Shown piece after piece: positions 48,714 to 60,541 of a stretch of DNA of 64,000 nucleotides. Position numbers and translations under genes: made by a program. Position 1 is the stretch's first letter, and every line of letters starts with the position of its first letter. The DNA comes from Euonymus europaeus (taxonomy: Eukaryota > Streptophyta > Magnoliopsida > Celastrales > Celastraceae), in NCBI GenBank assembly GCA_963580455.1, contig OY756967.1:20754022-20818021 (forward strand), written 5' to 3'. The notes below the pieces were generated by a model. The model saw nothing but the letters and a program-made list of their open reading frames with translations. It did not search any database and was not told where the DNA came from.

Positions 48714-51700
48714 ATGGATAGGATGAACCAGGCATTTGAGAAGGTGAAGATGCTGGTGGGAATTGAAGTAGAAGACGACGAAGAACAAGCAGCAGCCGAT
48801 AAAAACAGTAGTTTTATGGATGAGTTTAATCGTGAATGCACCCTCACCACTAAACAGGTTGATTTTTATTTTTCGCTCTTTCTGTATCATCATCTCTGTT
48901 ATTTGTGCGTCCTTGTGATACTTGTCCTTTCTGTAGCTTATCGGTATCAGCAAATTTTTCTGTTCGAATGTATAATTTAACCTAATACTGTCGAGAAATT
49001 GGGGTTAGGATTTAAGATCTAACATTATGCTCCCTGATCTTAGGGATTCACGTTTTGGAACTTTCCTTGCGAATGTTGTATGTTTTCATTTTCTAATGGT
49101 GGAATTGGACATTTGGCCAAGAATTGATCAAGTGTTTCAGTTCTCACATTTTGGTAGCGACGTAGCTAAATAGTATATAACTTGAGATGTTTTGTTAAGA
49201 AATTTATTGTTACAAACTAATCATGTTCTGAAATTTCGTGTTTACGTTGAAGGTTATGGACATCTTCCTGTCTGTCATTCTACTTCTGAGATGATTATTT
49301 CCATGTCTCCAACTCCAATGATAGGGTGTAGAATGTTTGTCATATTTCGTGAGAATCGAGTGATGCTTAGCTTATGGTTATGGTCTTTGTATGTGTTAAA
49401 TGTTTTCTGAATGATTTTGAGAATATGAATTGTGATTTTATATAACCTTTGGGGATCTGGGAGGGAACCCTCATCAAGTTTGATGTGAGAGTTCTGGAAC
49501 TCTTCTAGGCTTAGCTCACTTATGCTGGTAATGGCATGTATCTTTTAAGCTGATTTAGACAAGCATATTGTGCTCCTCTATGTTTGTACCTTTTTCTGTG
49601 TTTCTTGGTAACGGGATGTGACATATATTTTGATTTACTAATACTTTTAACATTTTCTTTCACTTTCTATACCCAATAAGCAGAGATTTTATGGTTTTGC
49701 CATATGCTTCGTCGCTGGCTTTACTTGCACGATATTGGTGAGTAAATTTTCACATACATCAACTACAGCTTTCTTTCATTAGTAGTTTTTTATTGTTTTC
49801 TTTCTTTCTTAGTGCTGCCTTCTTCAGGCATGTCCAACTTGTTCTAACATTAATTCAAAATTTCCGGAACACACGATCACTACTACCCACAACTTCTTAT
49901 ACAGATAGAAATTACAATTAACTTCAATATTTGGCTTTTGGTGTGCATACCATATTGTTTGCATTCATCACATTTCCCTTTGTTATTTTCTTCTTAACCA
50001 CAATTGACAGTAGCAATGCTCTCATTTTTTGAAGAAACTATATGTTTTTAATTGATTCTGTTATGAAGGGATGCCTTAAGCCAATTCTTTGTTCACCATC
50101 AATGTGCTTATGTGTTTGTTTGGATTTTTTCAATTTGTTGAAGTTACTGCAAGTCTGCAACTCATGACGTTTTGGTTTATCAACATTTCTAGGGTTTTGC
50201 CAGACAGACAGAGTATATGTTTCCACTTTCCAAAATTAATATATTAATGATTCTATTTGTCTTGGTTTCATTTTGGTGTCATTCTATGATGCTAATTTGC
50301 ATGATGTTTTGCGTCCCTGTGTCACAGTCGATGCTGGTTTTCTTTAATCCGGTCAAGTTCGGCATCACATTTACATTTGGAAATTTGCTTTCACTTGGAA
50401 GGTATGTTGTGGAATTTTATCGTATGCTCCATACCAGTAATCACTAATTAATATTTTGCCCATCTTTGATCAGGGTGCTGTGCCTTAAGCTCTCCATATT
50501 TATGTGACATGTAAAGTTTTCTTTGAGGGCCCATTGTGAAGTTTTCTATTGATGTTTCTCTTGTCATGGATTTCTGCTATAGGAACAGGAAACAGAGAGA
50601 AACAATATAAAAGTTGATGCTACTGCTTCCATTTAAGCTTTCTGAAACATATTGCATGCTCCTAGGTGTAGGTGTGGGTGTGGTAATTTGTAAAACACAA
50701 ATCTGCAACTTGTCTCAGATTTACTCCATTCCCGTTGAGCATATTGAAGTATAATTAGATTTTTTATTCTTTTTGGTGAATTATCTATTCTTGCAGTTTC
50801 ATAACTACAAGAAACATGCTCTTTAATCTTTGAGGTTAGACTTCTTAACATGCATTATCAAAGAGTTTTTAGGAGAACTGACATAGGTATGGTTCAAATT
50901 CAACATTGAGAATTATGAAGTGGTTCATAATTCATTTTCTATCCTGCCTTTCGATAGAAGCTATTGTATCAAATTATTCAGCGTGTAGTCACTGTAATTT
51001 CTCATGGTATATATCATTTCGGCTATCCAGTCTGATATAGTTCCTTGCAAAGGGGATCATCTTTTGAGTAGGTCAAGTTAGGGTTATCCATTCGGGTGGC
51101 TCAGTATCATCATGTAAGCTGCTAACTGAATTAGAAGTCTATGTCTTCTTTTTTTCCTTTTTTTGGCGTGAGTTAAGGGGGATTTTGACTCGAACCCATG
51201 CCTATAAGCATGGTGTTGGGCTAGTTTTAGCACCTCTATTTGTGGTTCGTACTAGCTTCCCTGTACCTTTCTCACTATTATTATTCTGTTATTGTGAATC
51301 TACTTATACCATTCATTAGAATGCCTAAGATTTCGGTGAATTATGGGATGCCTAGGACTCCCAGGGAATATGCCTACATTTGATTGTTATCTCTTTGTAG
51401 GCTTGTAGCTTCTTGCTTACTATGAGATGCTCTGTTGGTTTTATTGTGTGGCAGCACAGCATTTCTCATAGGCCCAAAGCGACAAGTCAATATGATGCTT
51501 GATCCTGTTCGAATATATGCAACAGCCTTATATCTTGCAAGTATTATTATTGCCCTCTTTTGTGCTCTCTACGTAAGTTTTCTTTCCCTTATTTTATTTT
51601 TTTCCTTTTCTGTAATTTCCTGTAGATTCGCGATTATTTTAAGGCCTCGTGTTCTCTTGTTTTTCTTTTGACCCACTTCAACAGGTTCATAACAAACTGT

Positions 51701-52145
51701 TGACGCTTTTAGCAATAATTCTAGAGTTTGGTGCACTAGTTTGGTATGTTTTCTTGCTCTCTTATTTATCTATTCCGATTTGTGTAAAATTCGTATTTTC
51801 CTAATTCCCCCACCTATTTACAAAGAAGTTTAGTTAGTCTTATTATGTTCATCAGTATAATGAGTGGAATAACGTTTGCTTCTAACTGTTGCGAGTTGTG
51901 ACACTATGGGGTTAGTTTAGTTTGTATAACATAGGAGCTGATCATCTAGATCAGTGACTCATTGTCTATCATATTTTACATATTATTCCAAAAACATTCC
52001 TTCTCCCCTCTTAGGCTCTTCTCAGTCTTTATCACTGTAGTTTTAATCTGATAATGTAAGTTGCAGGTATAGCTTGAGTTACATACCTTTCGCAAGGTCC
52101 ATGGTTTCAAAGGTCATGCTAGCATGCTTTGATACTGAATTTTAG
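48714..52145 (+). CDS. SFT2-like vesicle transport protein
   Basis: Six exons join in phase to 175 aa: 48714-48857, 49684-49737, 50328-50401, 51455-51572, 51685-51743 and 52067-52145. SFT2/GOT1-family proteins are small four-span membrane proteins that help endosome- or ER-derived vesicles fuse with the Golgi. The N-terminal cytosolic part is acidic (EVEDDEEQAAADK). Four hydrophobic segments follow: YGFAICFVAGFTCTILSML, FGITFTFGNLLSLG, YATALYLASIIIALFCALY and LLTLLAIILEFGALVW. The C-terminus ends YSLSYIPFARSMVSK and CFDTEF. The match to plant SFT2 is close over the full length, and nothing looks damaged. Confidence 0.94.
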
Positions 52146-54387
52146 GTTGGATTTCCACTTACAGAAAAGAGTGGGTTCTTGAATTAATTGAAGAACATGA
52201 TTTAGGCAGATATCGTGTGGCCTTGCTGCAGTCCTACAGAGTGTCAAAAATTCAGCTGAAGTGTGTTACTATCAACACAGTTTTGAAATGTTGTCCTTGT
52301 CAAGGTTATTTACTGCTACCAGTCTAATAGTTTCTTGGCATACTGGGAGCTTTGCATAATTGCATGAAATTGGTTTGGCTGTGTTCGGGGGGACATTCGC
52401 CTCTTTCGAACCATGTGAATTATCTAATTTTGAGCTTCTAATGCACGTATATACGTACAAGCTTGTGTCTTGTGAGTTTCACATCTTTGCACTTGGTCTC
52501 CCTTTCCGCTAAGTTTCTCTTAACTTCTTATACTAACTCAGTAACTCTAACCCTAATATCTGGAACTATGTTACAGTGATTCGATTCTTTTGACTTTGGG
52601 CTAATGCTTCTATTGGGCTTACTGCAGGCCCATGTGGCTGGCCTGCCAACTGGCATTTAATGGGTTTTGAGGAAATTAGGTCCGGTCAAATTTGGACTCG
52701 TTGGACAACAAAATTGGGCTTCAGAATGTTGTTTTATTGGGCCTAAAAATTAATTTCCTAAAAACGTTAAGAGTCTAATCAATTAATTTCTTGATATTCA
52801 TACCTATTATAAATAAATAAAAGTGCTTACAGCAGACCAATTTCTGGCCTTGTCCTTGATTGATTGAATTAATTTCCATAATAGTATGATTATCAAGATT
52901 AACAAACTCTTATTATAAGGATTTAAAACAAAACAGGAAAAATATAATACCTCCACTAAAGAAACTAGACGAGTTAAATTAATAATGTGCATAAAATCTA
53001 AATCATGTTTTGGTAATGATCCCCTTGGATTGGCATTAATTAGTCTAAAAATGGAAGGATTAGCCATCTAGCAATCCATAAGCAACCACTAACATGATAA
53101 AAGGAAGTGTAGCAATAAATTGCAGTGGACTTTAGGTAATATAATTAGGTCATGGAATTAAGCAACAATTAGTGCCTATGTTTAATCATAATTAAACCTA
53201 CAAACTCTACTTAACTAGTTAACTCTCTTTTTTCCTGCTTGGGCATCCTAAGCTTTAGCATTAGTCAAATCCCATTAAAAAAGAAGTGTCTTTCGGTTTC
53301 CACCCACTTGTGCAATTTGAGTGAATCTCTTCTCTAAACAATGCTAGAAATATAAATCATATACTAATACCAGCACGGTTTTATCTCCTCTTGATCGAGA
53401 GATTGAAATATTCACCTACAAATCACATCCATGGCTTACATATAATCGTTGTGGCACAAAAGTCTTTAACAACTACTTAATTAGGCCTCTATTTTTCAAT
53501 AAACATGTGAAGTTATAATTACATGGCTTTTGTGTCAAGAAATTTTGAGGTTTTGAACTCATAACAGATGAAAGCACACGATTATTCTATTATAATCCTA
53601 TATTCCTATCTAAGCGTTGACACCACATACATGCAGGCTCAAATAGGAGAGGCATAAAACGAACAACGCATAGTCATGAGAGGAAAAAATTCAAATTGTG
53701 AGAGTTCAAATCCAGTAAGAATTCTATAGGATTCAGGAGCCATGGGACATGTGACCGATGACAAAGAAGCAGTTGTTGTTATCGGTGGTAATGAAGCATG
53801 ATTGAAGAATATGAGTTTAATTGTCAATTGAACCGTAATTAACGGTGGATTATAGAGTAGTAAGGCTAGGTTTTGCGCAGGAAGAGCTTAAAGATAGCAA
53901 CTAGCAAGAGAACATTGAGAACACACAAAAAATAAAAACAAAACTCAGAACATCAGGATGTTGTTCATCAAAACAGCTTTGTATTTGAATTATTACTATC
54001 AAGTTACAATATCAACTATCATTGTGTAATTTATACTTGGTGTCACGTCTTTTTGTTCATTGCAATCTCAATGAAGCGCACATCAGTGAAGTTGGGAAAA
54101 CTAGGACTATCAAGATCTCAAGGTAGTCTATACTTTCATTTGATTAAGTTAGATTGTAGTTGATGAATTTTTATTTTAGTTTACAGTTGATAAACTATAA
54201 TCTCTGACACACCTACAACAAGTCATCATTTTGGGCCAACACTAAATAAATCCTTCACAATCATTCCTTATGTGCTCATATAATTATCAAATAATCAATG
54301 CATTTCCTAGTAATTATGTTTTCAATCACTAAGAATTTAAGGAAAAAAAGGAGCATGGACTGCAAATTCATGAACAAAGAAAGTAAA
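52146..54387. other. Intergenic region between convergent SFT2 and ZHD genes
   Basis: Both ends should hold 3' UTRs. No gene was recognised. A cluster of TGGGCY/GGCCCA words lies at about 52598-52745, oddly placed between two converging genes. A minus-strand frame at 52807-53067 has no family match. Confidence 0.5.
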
Positions 54388-55026
54388 TTATATAGTTGAA
54401 GATAAATTTTTGTTGGCATAGTTGTGTTTATTATTGTGCATCCACACTTTGAGTACTCTCCTCTTGATCCCAATCTCTTGACAGAATTGTTGAACAACAC
54501 AATCATCTACCTTTCGCACACTCCAACAAGCCTTCTCTGCAAAACTCAACATCTTTTCCTTCTGTTCTGCTGTGAATTGGGTCCTGAACCTCTTCTTCAT
54601 CACTTTATGTTCACCACCATCTGACCTTCTAATCCCGACAATGTCTTCATCTTTCTCATTAGAGTCTGAAGCGACTGACCCACTTTTGCAGGGCAATATG
54701 CACCCATATGGACATGGTGACAGCTCATTTTCTGTCACTTTCCTGTGGAAATTCCTGTGGCAATTGCAGGCAGAGCAGTTGAGGGATTCAATGGTGCCTT
54801 GTTTTCCACTAGGCATGAACTCTCCACACCCATCAGTGGCATTCCCTCCAATTGATGCTGCATGGTTCTTCAGGCATTCCATGTATCTCACTGACTTCTT
54901 TTGGTCCTCCAGAGTTCCCTTAACGGAGTTTGCTACTGAAGGGATAATGACAAAATGTTCTCCTCCATTAATAGTACTTTGGTGTCTTGAGACTGCAGAA
55001 ATCTCTCTTTGGCTTGAATAATTCAT
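54388..55026 (-). CDS. Zinc-finger homeodomain (ZHD) transcription factor
   Basis: This single-exon gene encodes 212 aa. ZHD genes are usually intronless. The N-terminal ZF-HD dimerisation domain spans about 47-96 (VRYMECLKNHAASIGG, DGCGEFMPSG, CSACNCHRNFHRK) with its Cys and His ligands. The homeodomain spans about 144-201 (KKRFRTQFTAEQKEKM, CQEIGIKRRVLKVWMHNNKH). A short acidic linker separates them. ZHD proteins bind ATTA-core DNA as dimers in the nucleus and act in floral and vascular development and stress responses. The start was set at ATG 55026, because the in-frame triplet further upstream is TTG. Tyr-Met in RYMEC replaces the more usual RYREC, and the HD-preceding linker is short. 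The subfamily member cannot be fixed without a tree. Confidence 0.94.
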   Translation of the reverse strand: MNYSSQREISAVSRHQSTINGGEHFVIIPSVANSVKGTLEDQKKSVRYMECLKNHAASIGGNATDGCGEFMPSGKQGTIESLNCSACNCHRNFHRKVTENELSPCPYGCILPCKSGSVASDSNEKDEDIVGIRRSDGGEHKVMKKRFRTQFTAEQKEKMLSFAEKACWSVRKVDDCVVQQFCQEIGIKRRVLKVWMHNNKHNYANKNLSSTI

Positions 55027-56650
55027 CTCTCTAATTCTCAATTGAACCTATTCATCAAGACATGCATGGAGATTAATGGACTAATAAACATAAACAAATG
55101 AATGTAGGGAGGGCAAATGGTGAAGGAAGAGCTTGAGTGTGGTGTTAGCAATGACAGATTTCATTGTAAATTTTACAAGTGAAGCAACTAACTAGTTCTT
55201 ATGTATTTTATATATATATATATATATTCACACACAGAAACAAAGAAGGAGATTAATAAGGGAAGAAGACAAAAAGGAGATTTGAAGGGGAAAAAAATGG
55301 AGTGAGTGCTTGCTTTGCTTGCAATATCCGTTACCTAGGCCAAGGCCTGTATATGCAGACGCATGCAAACTTTTCTTTAATTTTTTGTTTTTAGATTGCC
55401 AATAAATAAAACTTGGGATTACTTTAGTTATTTCTTGATATGATGATTGCAGTAGCTTCGTAGGTTTACTGTCTAAACAATGGCATAAATTAATGTAGAA
55501 GGTACATGCACAAAGCAGGCTTAATTCCATTTATTAGTGAAAATTAACGATTTGGAATGAGCCATTATTTGATGGATTGATACGACATGATATCACCGAA
55601 AAATTAGTTATGTTCCATTTTCATCATCCAGTGTTCAAATATTTCAAGTTAATCATCATACTTTTATTTTTGTTCAATTTGGATCACCTTGCTAGATTTG
55701 CTCAAAATCGGGCAGTGAAACTGTCAATGTGACAGTTTGACTGTTAAATAGTTTTGTCACATGATATTTTTTTTCATGTGAAAATATGTATTTTTATTCA
55801 AAAATAATAATAATAATAGTTGGACAAATCAGATCGAGTCACATGGAGTTACCGTTAAATAAGACCTGATCACATTTGTTTCAAAATAGTCATTGAAAGA
55901 TAATATTTGCATTTGGAATATTCACTATGAACATAGCTAGGTAGGAGATGGACTCCATTTTTTAGAGCTTCTAATGATGTATTTTGATAATATGGGATCA
56001 AATTTTAGATACTATGATATTCGATTAGATCATGTTTTGTGCAGGTACAATGAACTGTCTCCGTTTGGTCTCATTCATTATTTATCTGCCAATTAAGTAA
56101 AAAAAAGTTATATGTAAAACAGAAAATAATGGAATTCAAATGCTTACGTCTGTCATGCCTATCCAGTTTTGACAAGGTATAGTGAACCTTGTTTGCGTCA
56201 TCCATGTCATCTTTACACATGATTTTAATTTTTAAGGAAAACGAAGCCACACAAGATATTTAAGTCCATTTCATCCATTTTTAATAGAATTTTGGACGAA
56301 GGGCTTACGGAATCCATTATCTGAAATAGAGGGGCAAAGTACGAGGACTTAATTGACCCGTATTATAAAGTAGAGGGGTCAAACAGATACTTCACCCTAA
56401 AAATATGAAACAATCTCTCCAGGCTTTCAAGCAGAGAAACCAAATATTAATATATATCAAGATCTGATGTCCAATCAAGGGAATTAAAAGGAGTTCAACT
56501 CTATACATATAAACGCATGGGACTGAATGCAGCTATACATATAGTATCGACATCACAAACTCTTTATTTTACAGACTTCATATGGAAGCACACGCTTAGC
56601 AATGCATAAATTACAGTTACTGTAGAACAAATCTCTATTCTCTAAAGATA
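55027..56650. other. Region upstream of ZHD and downstream of LigB
   Basis: The left part is the presumed ZHD promoter, with an AT run at 55208-55227 about 180 bp from the start. No gene was recognised in the remainder. Confidence 0.5.
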
Positions 56651-58831
56651 TTATTTGTTCGATGAGAATTGATAAGATGCATAAGAAAGAGTACCAAGAT
56701 CCCAGCTATCGTGGATGAGTTTTGCCTTGGCATTTTCACCTGCAGCACCCATTGCTACATGCAATGGATAGAAGTGGTCTGGCGAAGGGTGAGCTTTTTT
56801 CGCATGAGGTGCTCTCTCTTCATAGTGGTTCACATCTTCAAACCTGCGAGAGGTACAAACAATTATTTCAAAGTACAAAAAATAATTAGCAGAAACATGA
56901 TAACTCTATTGAAGCAAATAATGCAAATTACAAAACTGCACTCCATGCACTTTTATGCAAAGCATATATTTGTAGCATTTTTGTCTACAGGGTGCCTAAC
57001 TACTAAATCAATCTTTTAAATTTCAAAACTAGCATTGATTTATGATGAATGAGTTTAACATAATTTGATTCTAGGAGGTGACCTAGCTCTCACAATAGAA
57101 AAACAAACCAGAATGTACGTCATGTATGAAATTTTACCTTCCTTGCATAAGAGCATCTTTGAGCCAGGTATCAAACTCCAAAGCCCAAGAAGCGACAGAC
57201 TTGCTTCCAAATTGAAGGTTCCTTAAGTTGTGAGTAGCACTTCCAGAACCCATGATGAGGACGCCTTCCTCTCTGAGAGGAGCCAATGCCTTGCCAATGT
57301 TGTAATGGTAAGTCCCGTCCTTGTCTGTCTGTAAAGAGAGTTGGCACACAGGAATATCAGCCTCAGGATACATGAGCATCAGTGGTACCCATGCACCGTG
57401 GTCAAGCCCACGCTTTTTGTCTTCATCAACCTTCTTAAACCCGGATGCCACCAGCAGTTCCTTCACCCTCATTGCTAGTTCAGGGGCCCCAGGTGCTGGA
57501 TACTTCAGCTGAAAATCAGGAACAACCAACCGGATCATTTACTGTCCAGAGTTCTATTACTCTAAGAGTTGAAAGAGATCTATGTCACCACGTCAAACTA
57601 GTATTTAACTAATGTAAGATTCACCCTTCCTAATTTCTTAACCCTTTTGGATATGCAATGTTTCACATGGTACCGAAACCTTTGGCTAGCGCTAGGTCCG
57701 AGGTTCAAAACTTGCCCTCTGCCCGTTGAAAACTAAAATGCTGCCATATATGTATTGCATCCATTGTAATACAAATATACTCTCATTTTCTTTCTATATT
57801 TTTTTCCTTCAAAACTGTACCACAAATTTATCATTTCTTCTGCATAAGGTGTGAACAAGGATCGCTGCTTGGAAACTATTCATCAAGCATGCATTCGGCT
57901 CAAGCTCCATATCTTGAGTAGAGAGTATACAATCCAAGCTAAAACCAAAATTTTAAACTGGTTAAACAAAGTGACATCAAGCCAAGTAAATCTCAACTAT
58001 AAGCTTCACTCTTTATTATATATTCTAACAAAATTGATATTGTAAACACATATAATATATGACTATGAATAACTTGTAGCCTTGTAGGTATTTATGGTTA
58101 ATGCATCACGGAATTCAACTTAATTTAGATATGCTGAATATATCTCTATTATCTATTTTGGAGTTTAAGACATGTTTATGTTTAGTGTATTTTTTTTTGT
58201 TTCACCACAATTCAAGCTTGAACGGGCTGGGCCTCGATTTAGTCTAGTCTGGATGTGCGTTCAAAGACAAGTTTTTATTGGGTCGAACTCTAGTAGTCAC
58301 GCTCAGGCCCATTATTAGATTGTCTATCAGCAGACAGACCCATTTAAAAAAAAGAAAAAATTCCACAAATACCTCTTAAGTCAAACATCTCTATACCAAC
58401 CCACCCCCACCAAACAAAAAACAGAGAAAAAAAAAGGAAAGGAATGAAATCGGTTCAGCTAATTAACAATAGTGGGTTTAATTAGCGAATAGATCTTTAA
58501 TTATTCAAGTGAATTTGCAACACGAAAGGGAATGATCAATCATCCAAAAGAAAAAAAGGAAAATTGAAAACAAACAGAATTGATTGGATATGAAAGAGGG
58601 TACCTGGTACATCTGTTGAGGGAAGCCATAGAAATCGTGGATGGTGTCGTGGTTGCCTCTGATAACGTTGACGGTGGGAACCTTGGTCTCCCAATGAGCA
58701 GAAATTACCAGAATCGATTTGGGTCTGGGACTGAGCCCTTTCTTTTCCCATGATTGCAAGAAAGCCCTCGCCTCCGCCGCTTCGTCGATTGCGAGCGTCG
58801 GCGACCCGTGCGATATGTAGAAGGTGTCCAT
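56651..58831 (-). CDS. LigB: LigB-type extradiol ring-cleavage dioxygenase
   Basis: Three exons join in phase to 263 aa: 58604-58831, 57138-57508 and 56651-56843. Arabidopsis LigB (At4g15093) is about 269 aa and is related to the DOPA 4,5-dioxygenases of betalain plants. Metal and catalytic His candidates are His8 (ISHGSP), His46 (ISAHWE), His113 (DHGAWVPL), His169 (GSATHNL) and His228 ([11 protein letters not shown]), matching the family set. The non-haem Fe(II) enzyme cleaves catecholic rings. Arabidopsis LigB is linked to arabidopyrone formation from caffealdehyde, and the substrate here is inferred to be a catechol. It lacks the family changes I would need to call it a betalain DODA. An in-frame upstream ATG at 58957 would add 42 residues with a hydrophobic stretch, so the true start is uncertain. 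Confidence 0.91.
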
Positions 58832-58963
58832 AGCTGCCGTCGATTGAATGATAGATCTATGAAACAAAGTAATTGCAGCGATACAAAAGAGGAAGAGAAA
58901 TTTGTTTCTTGCCAGGAAGAACCAGATTTTGAGTTTGGTGCGTTTATGCACGAGCATTCTCAA

Positions 58964-59435
58964 TTTATGTTATAATAAAATAAATAGAGAATTATTTATT
59001 TGTTGCTGATAATCATTCGATAATTTTATATTTACACTATCTGTTATAGTGATTATATTATTATTAATCATTGATTAGACTTTAAGCCATCAAATTGTGG
59101 ACATGCTAAATGTGGAAGCCGGGAGGGTCTGCTGGAAAAAATTTACACCGACCCGTTGTAGTTATTATTAGAGCTATCGCAAAATTTTATTTATTTTTGA
59201 AATATTATAAATGAGTTTAAATTAGAATTACGAAGGCAACATTATTTTTTTTAATCACAAACAAAAATTAAATCAAACGAGAAAAGGAAATAAAAAGTTT
59301 AGACCGTTAAATATATATTCGAAACATTTTATGTTTTCATTTAATTTTTACTTATACACAAATTATTATTGTTGAATTTGTAATCATGATTAAAACACAT
59401 CCATAATTTCTAAAAATTAATGTTATCTATATCTA
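58964..59435. other. Presumed LigB promoter and flank
   Basis: AT-rich sequence without a recognised gene. Confidence 0.4.
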
Positions 59436-60532
59436 GGACATTTCTCCTAGACGGACACAAAATGCGGACTGAAGTTACGCACTTGTAATTTTGTCCGTCA
59501 GATACATTTAATAGTGGACATCATGTAACCATCGATCCATCCGCCTTTCTCTGTCTTCTCCGACCCGCTTCTACCTCTCGCTTTTTTGAACCCCTACCTC
59601 AACCATCTGTGACAGTTGACCCACCTCTACCTCTCTCTCCCTTAGCTTCCTCTATCTTCGTTCCCGTCGCAAATGAATTTATTTGGTGTCGAACTTTGAA
59701 CTGGAATTTTGTAATAAATTGTTATTTTTCTTTCTTTGTTCTTCATAGATCTGTTATTCAATTGAAATAATGTAACCACCGACCTATCAACCTTTCTCTG
59801 TCACCTCCGACCCACCTCTACATCTCGTTTCTTGAACCCATACCTCAGCCATCTGTGACTGTCGACCCACCTCTATCTCTCTCTCTTAGCTTCCTCTGTC
59901 TTCGTTGCTATCGAAAATGAATATATTTGGTGTCAAACTTAGAACTGGGATTTGGGAATAAATTGCTAGTTTTCTTTCTTTGTTCTTCATAGATCTGTTA
60001 TTCAATGGAAATAAATTGCTATTCAATGAAAATAAATTGCTATTTTTCTTTCTTTGTTCTTCATAGATCTGTTATTCAATGGAAATAAATTGCTATTCAA
60101 TGAAAATAAATTGCTATTTTTCTTTATTTGTTTTTCATAGATATGTTATTGTTCTTGAAAAAATGCATCAACTATTGCTCCAAATCTAAGAAAGCGATTA
60201 AATGCATCAGCTCGGTTTCTCATTTCAATCCTTTTCCCCCAATTCTAAGAAAGCGAAATCCATTACAAGAGTAATGGAGAATCAGAGGAGAGGAGAAGAT
60301 CGGGAAGGATGGAGAACCCGAACAGAGTAGAAGATGGGTCGCGTAGGAGAAGACGAGTGGCGGTTGCGATGGAGAAATCGAGCTGGTGAGAAGATGGAAA
60401 CGATGAGGACCCGATGTCGCGATGGAGGAAGACGAAGAGCTAGAATTCTTGATCTTTAGATGAATATGATGAACAAGAAGAGAAGTCCGTATTTTAAGTC
60501 CTTAAAATCTGACCGCACCGGAGAAAGTCTGT
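59436..60532. mobile_element. Non-autonomous Mutator-like element, 1,097 bp
   Basis: CTATATCTA occurs directly before (59427-59435) and after (60533-60541) the element, a perfect 9-bp duplication of the length made by Mutator-like elements. Imperfect terminal inverted repeats pair GACATTTCTCC...GGACACAAAATGCGGACT on the left with GACTTTCTCC...GGACTTAAAATACGGACT on the right. The interior has no transposase. It contains a 247-bp tandem duplication (59523 and 59770) and shorter repeats of a TTCATAGATCTGTTATTCAA word up to about 60140. Confidence 0.75.
59523..60160. repeat. Internal tandem duplications of the Mutator-like element
   Basis: A unit starting ATGTAACCA recurs with a 247-bp offset, both copies running through CTCCGACCC, CCATCTGTGACnGT and TAGCTTCCTCT. 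From about 59960 a shorter block containing TTTGTTCTTCATAGATCTG repeats about three times. Confidence 0.8.
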
Positions 60533-60541
60533 CTATATCTA

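Noticed and set aside
51170..51240. tRNA-like B box (GGGTTCGAGTC on the minus strand) in the last long SFT2 intron
   Set aside because: There is no clear A box or tail, so it is too little to call a SINE or a tRNA gene.
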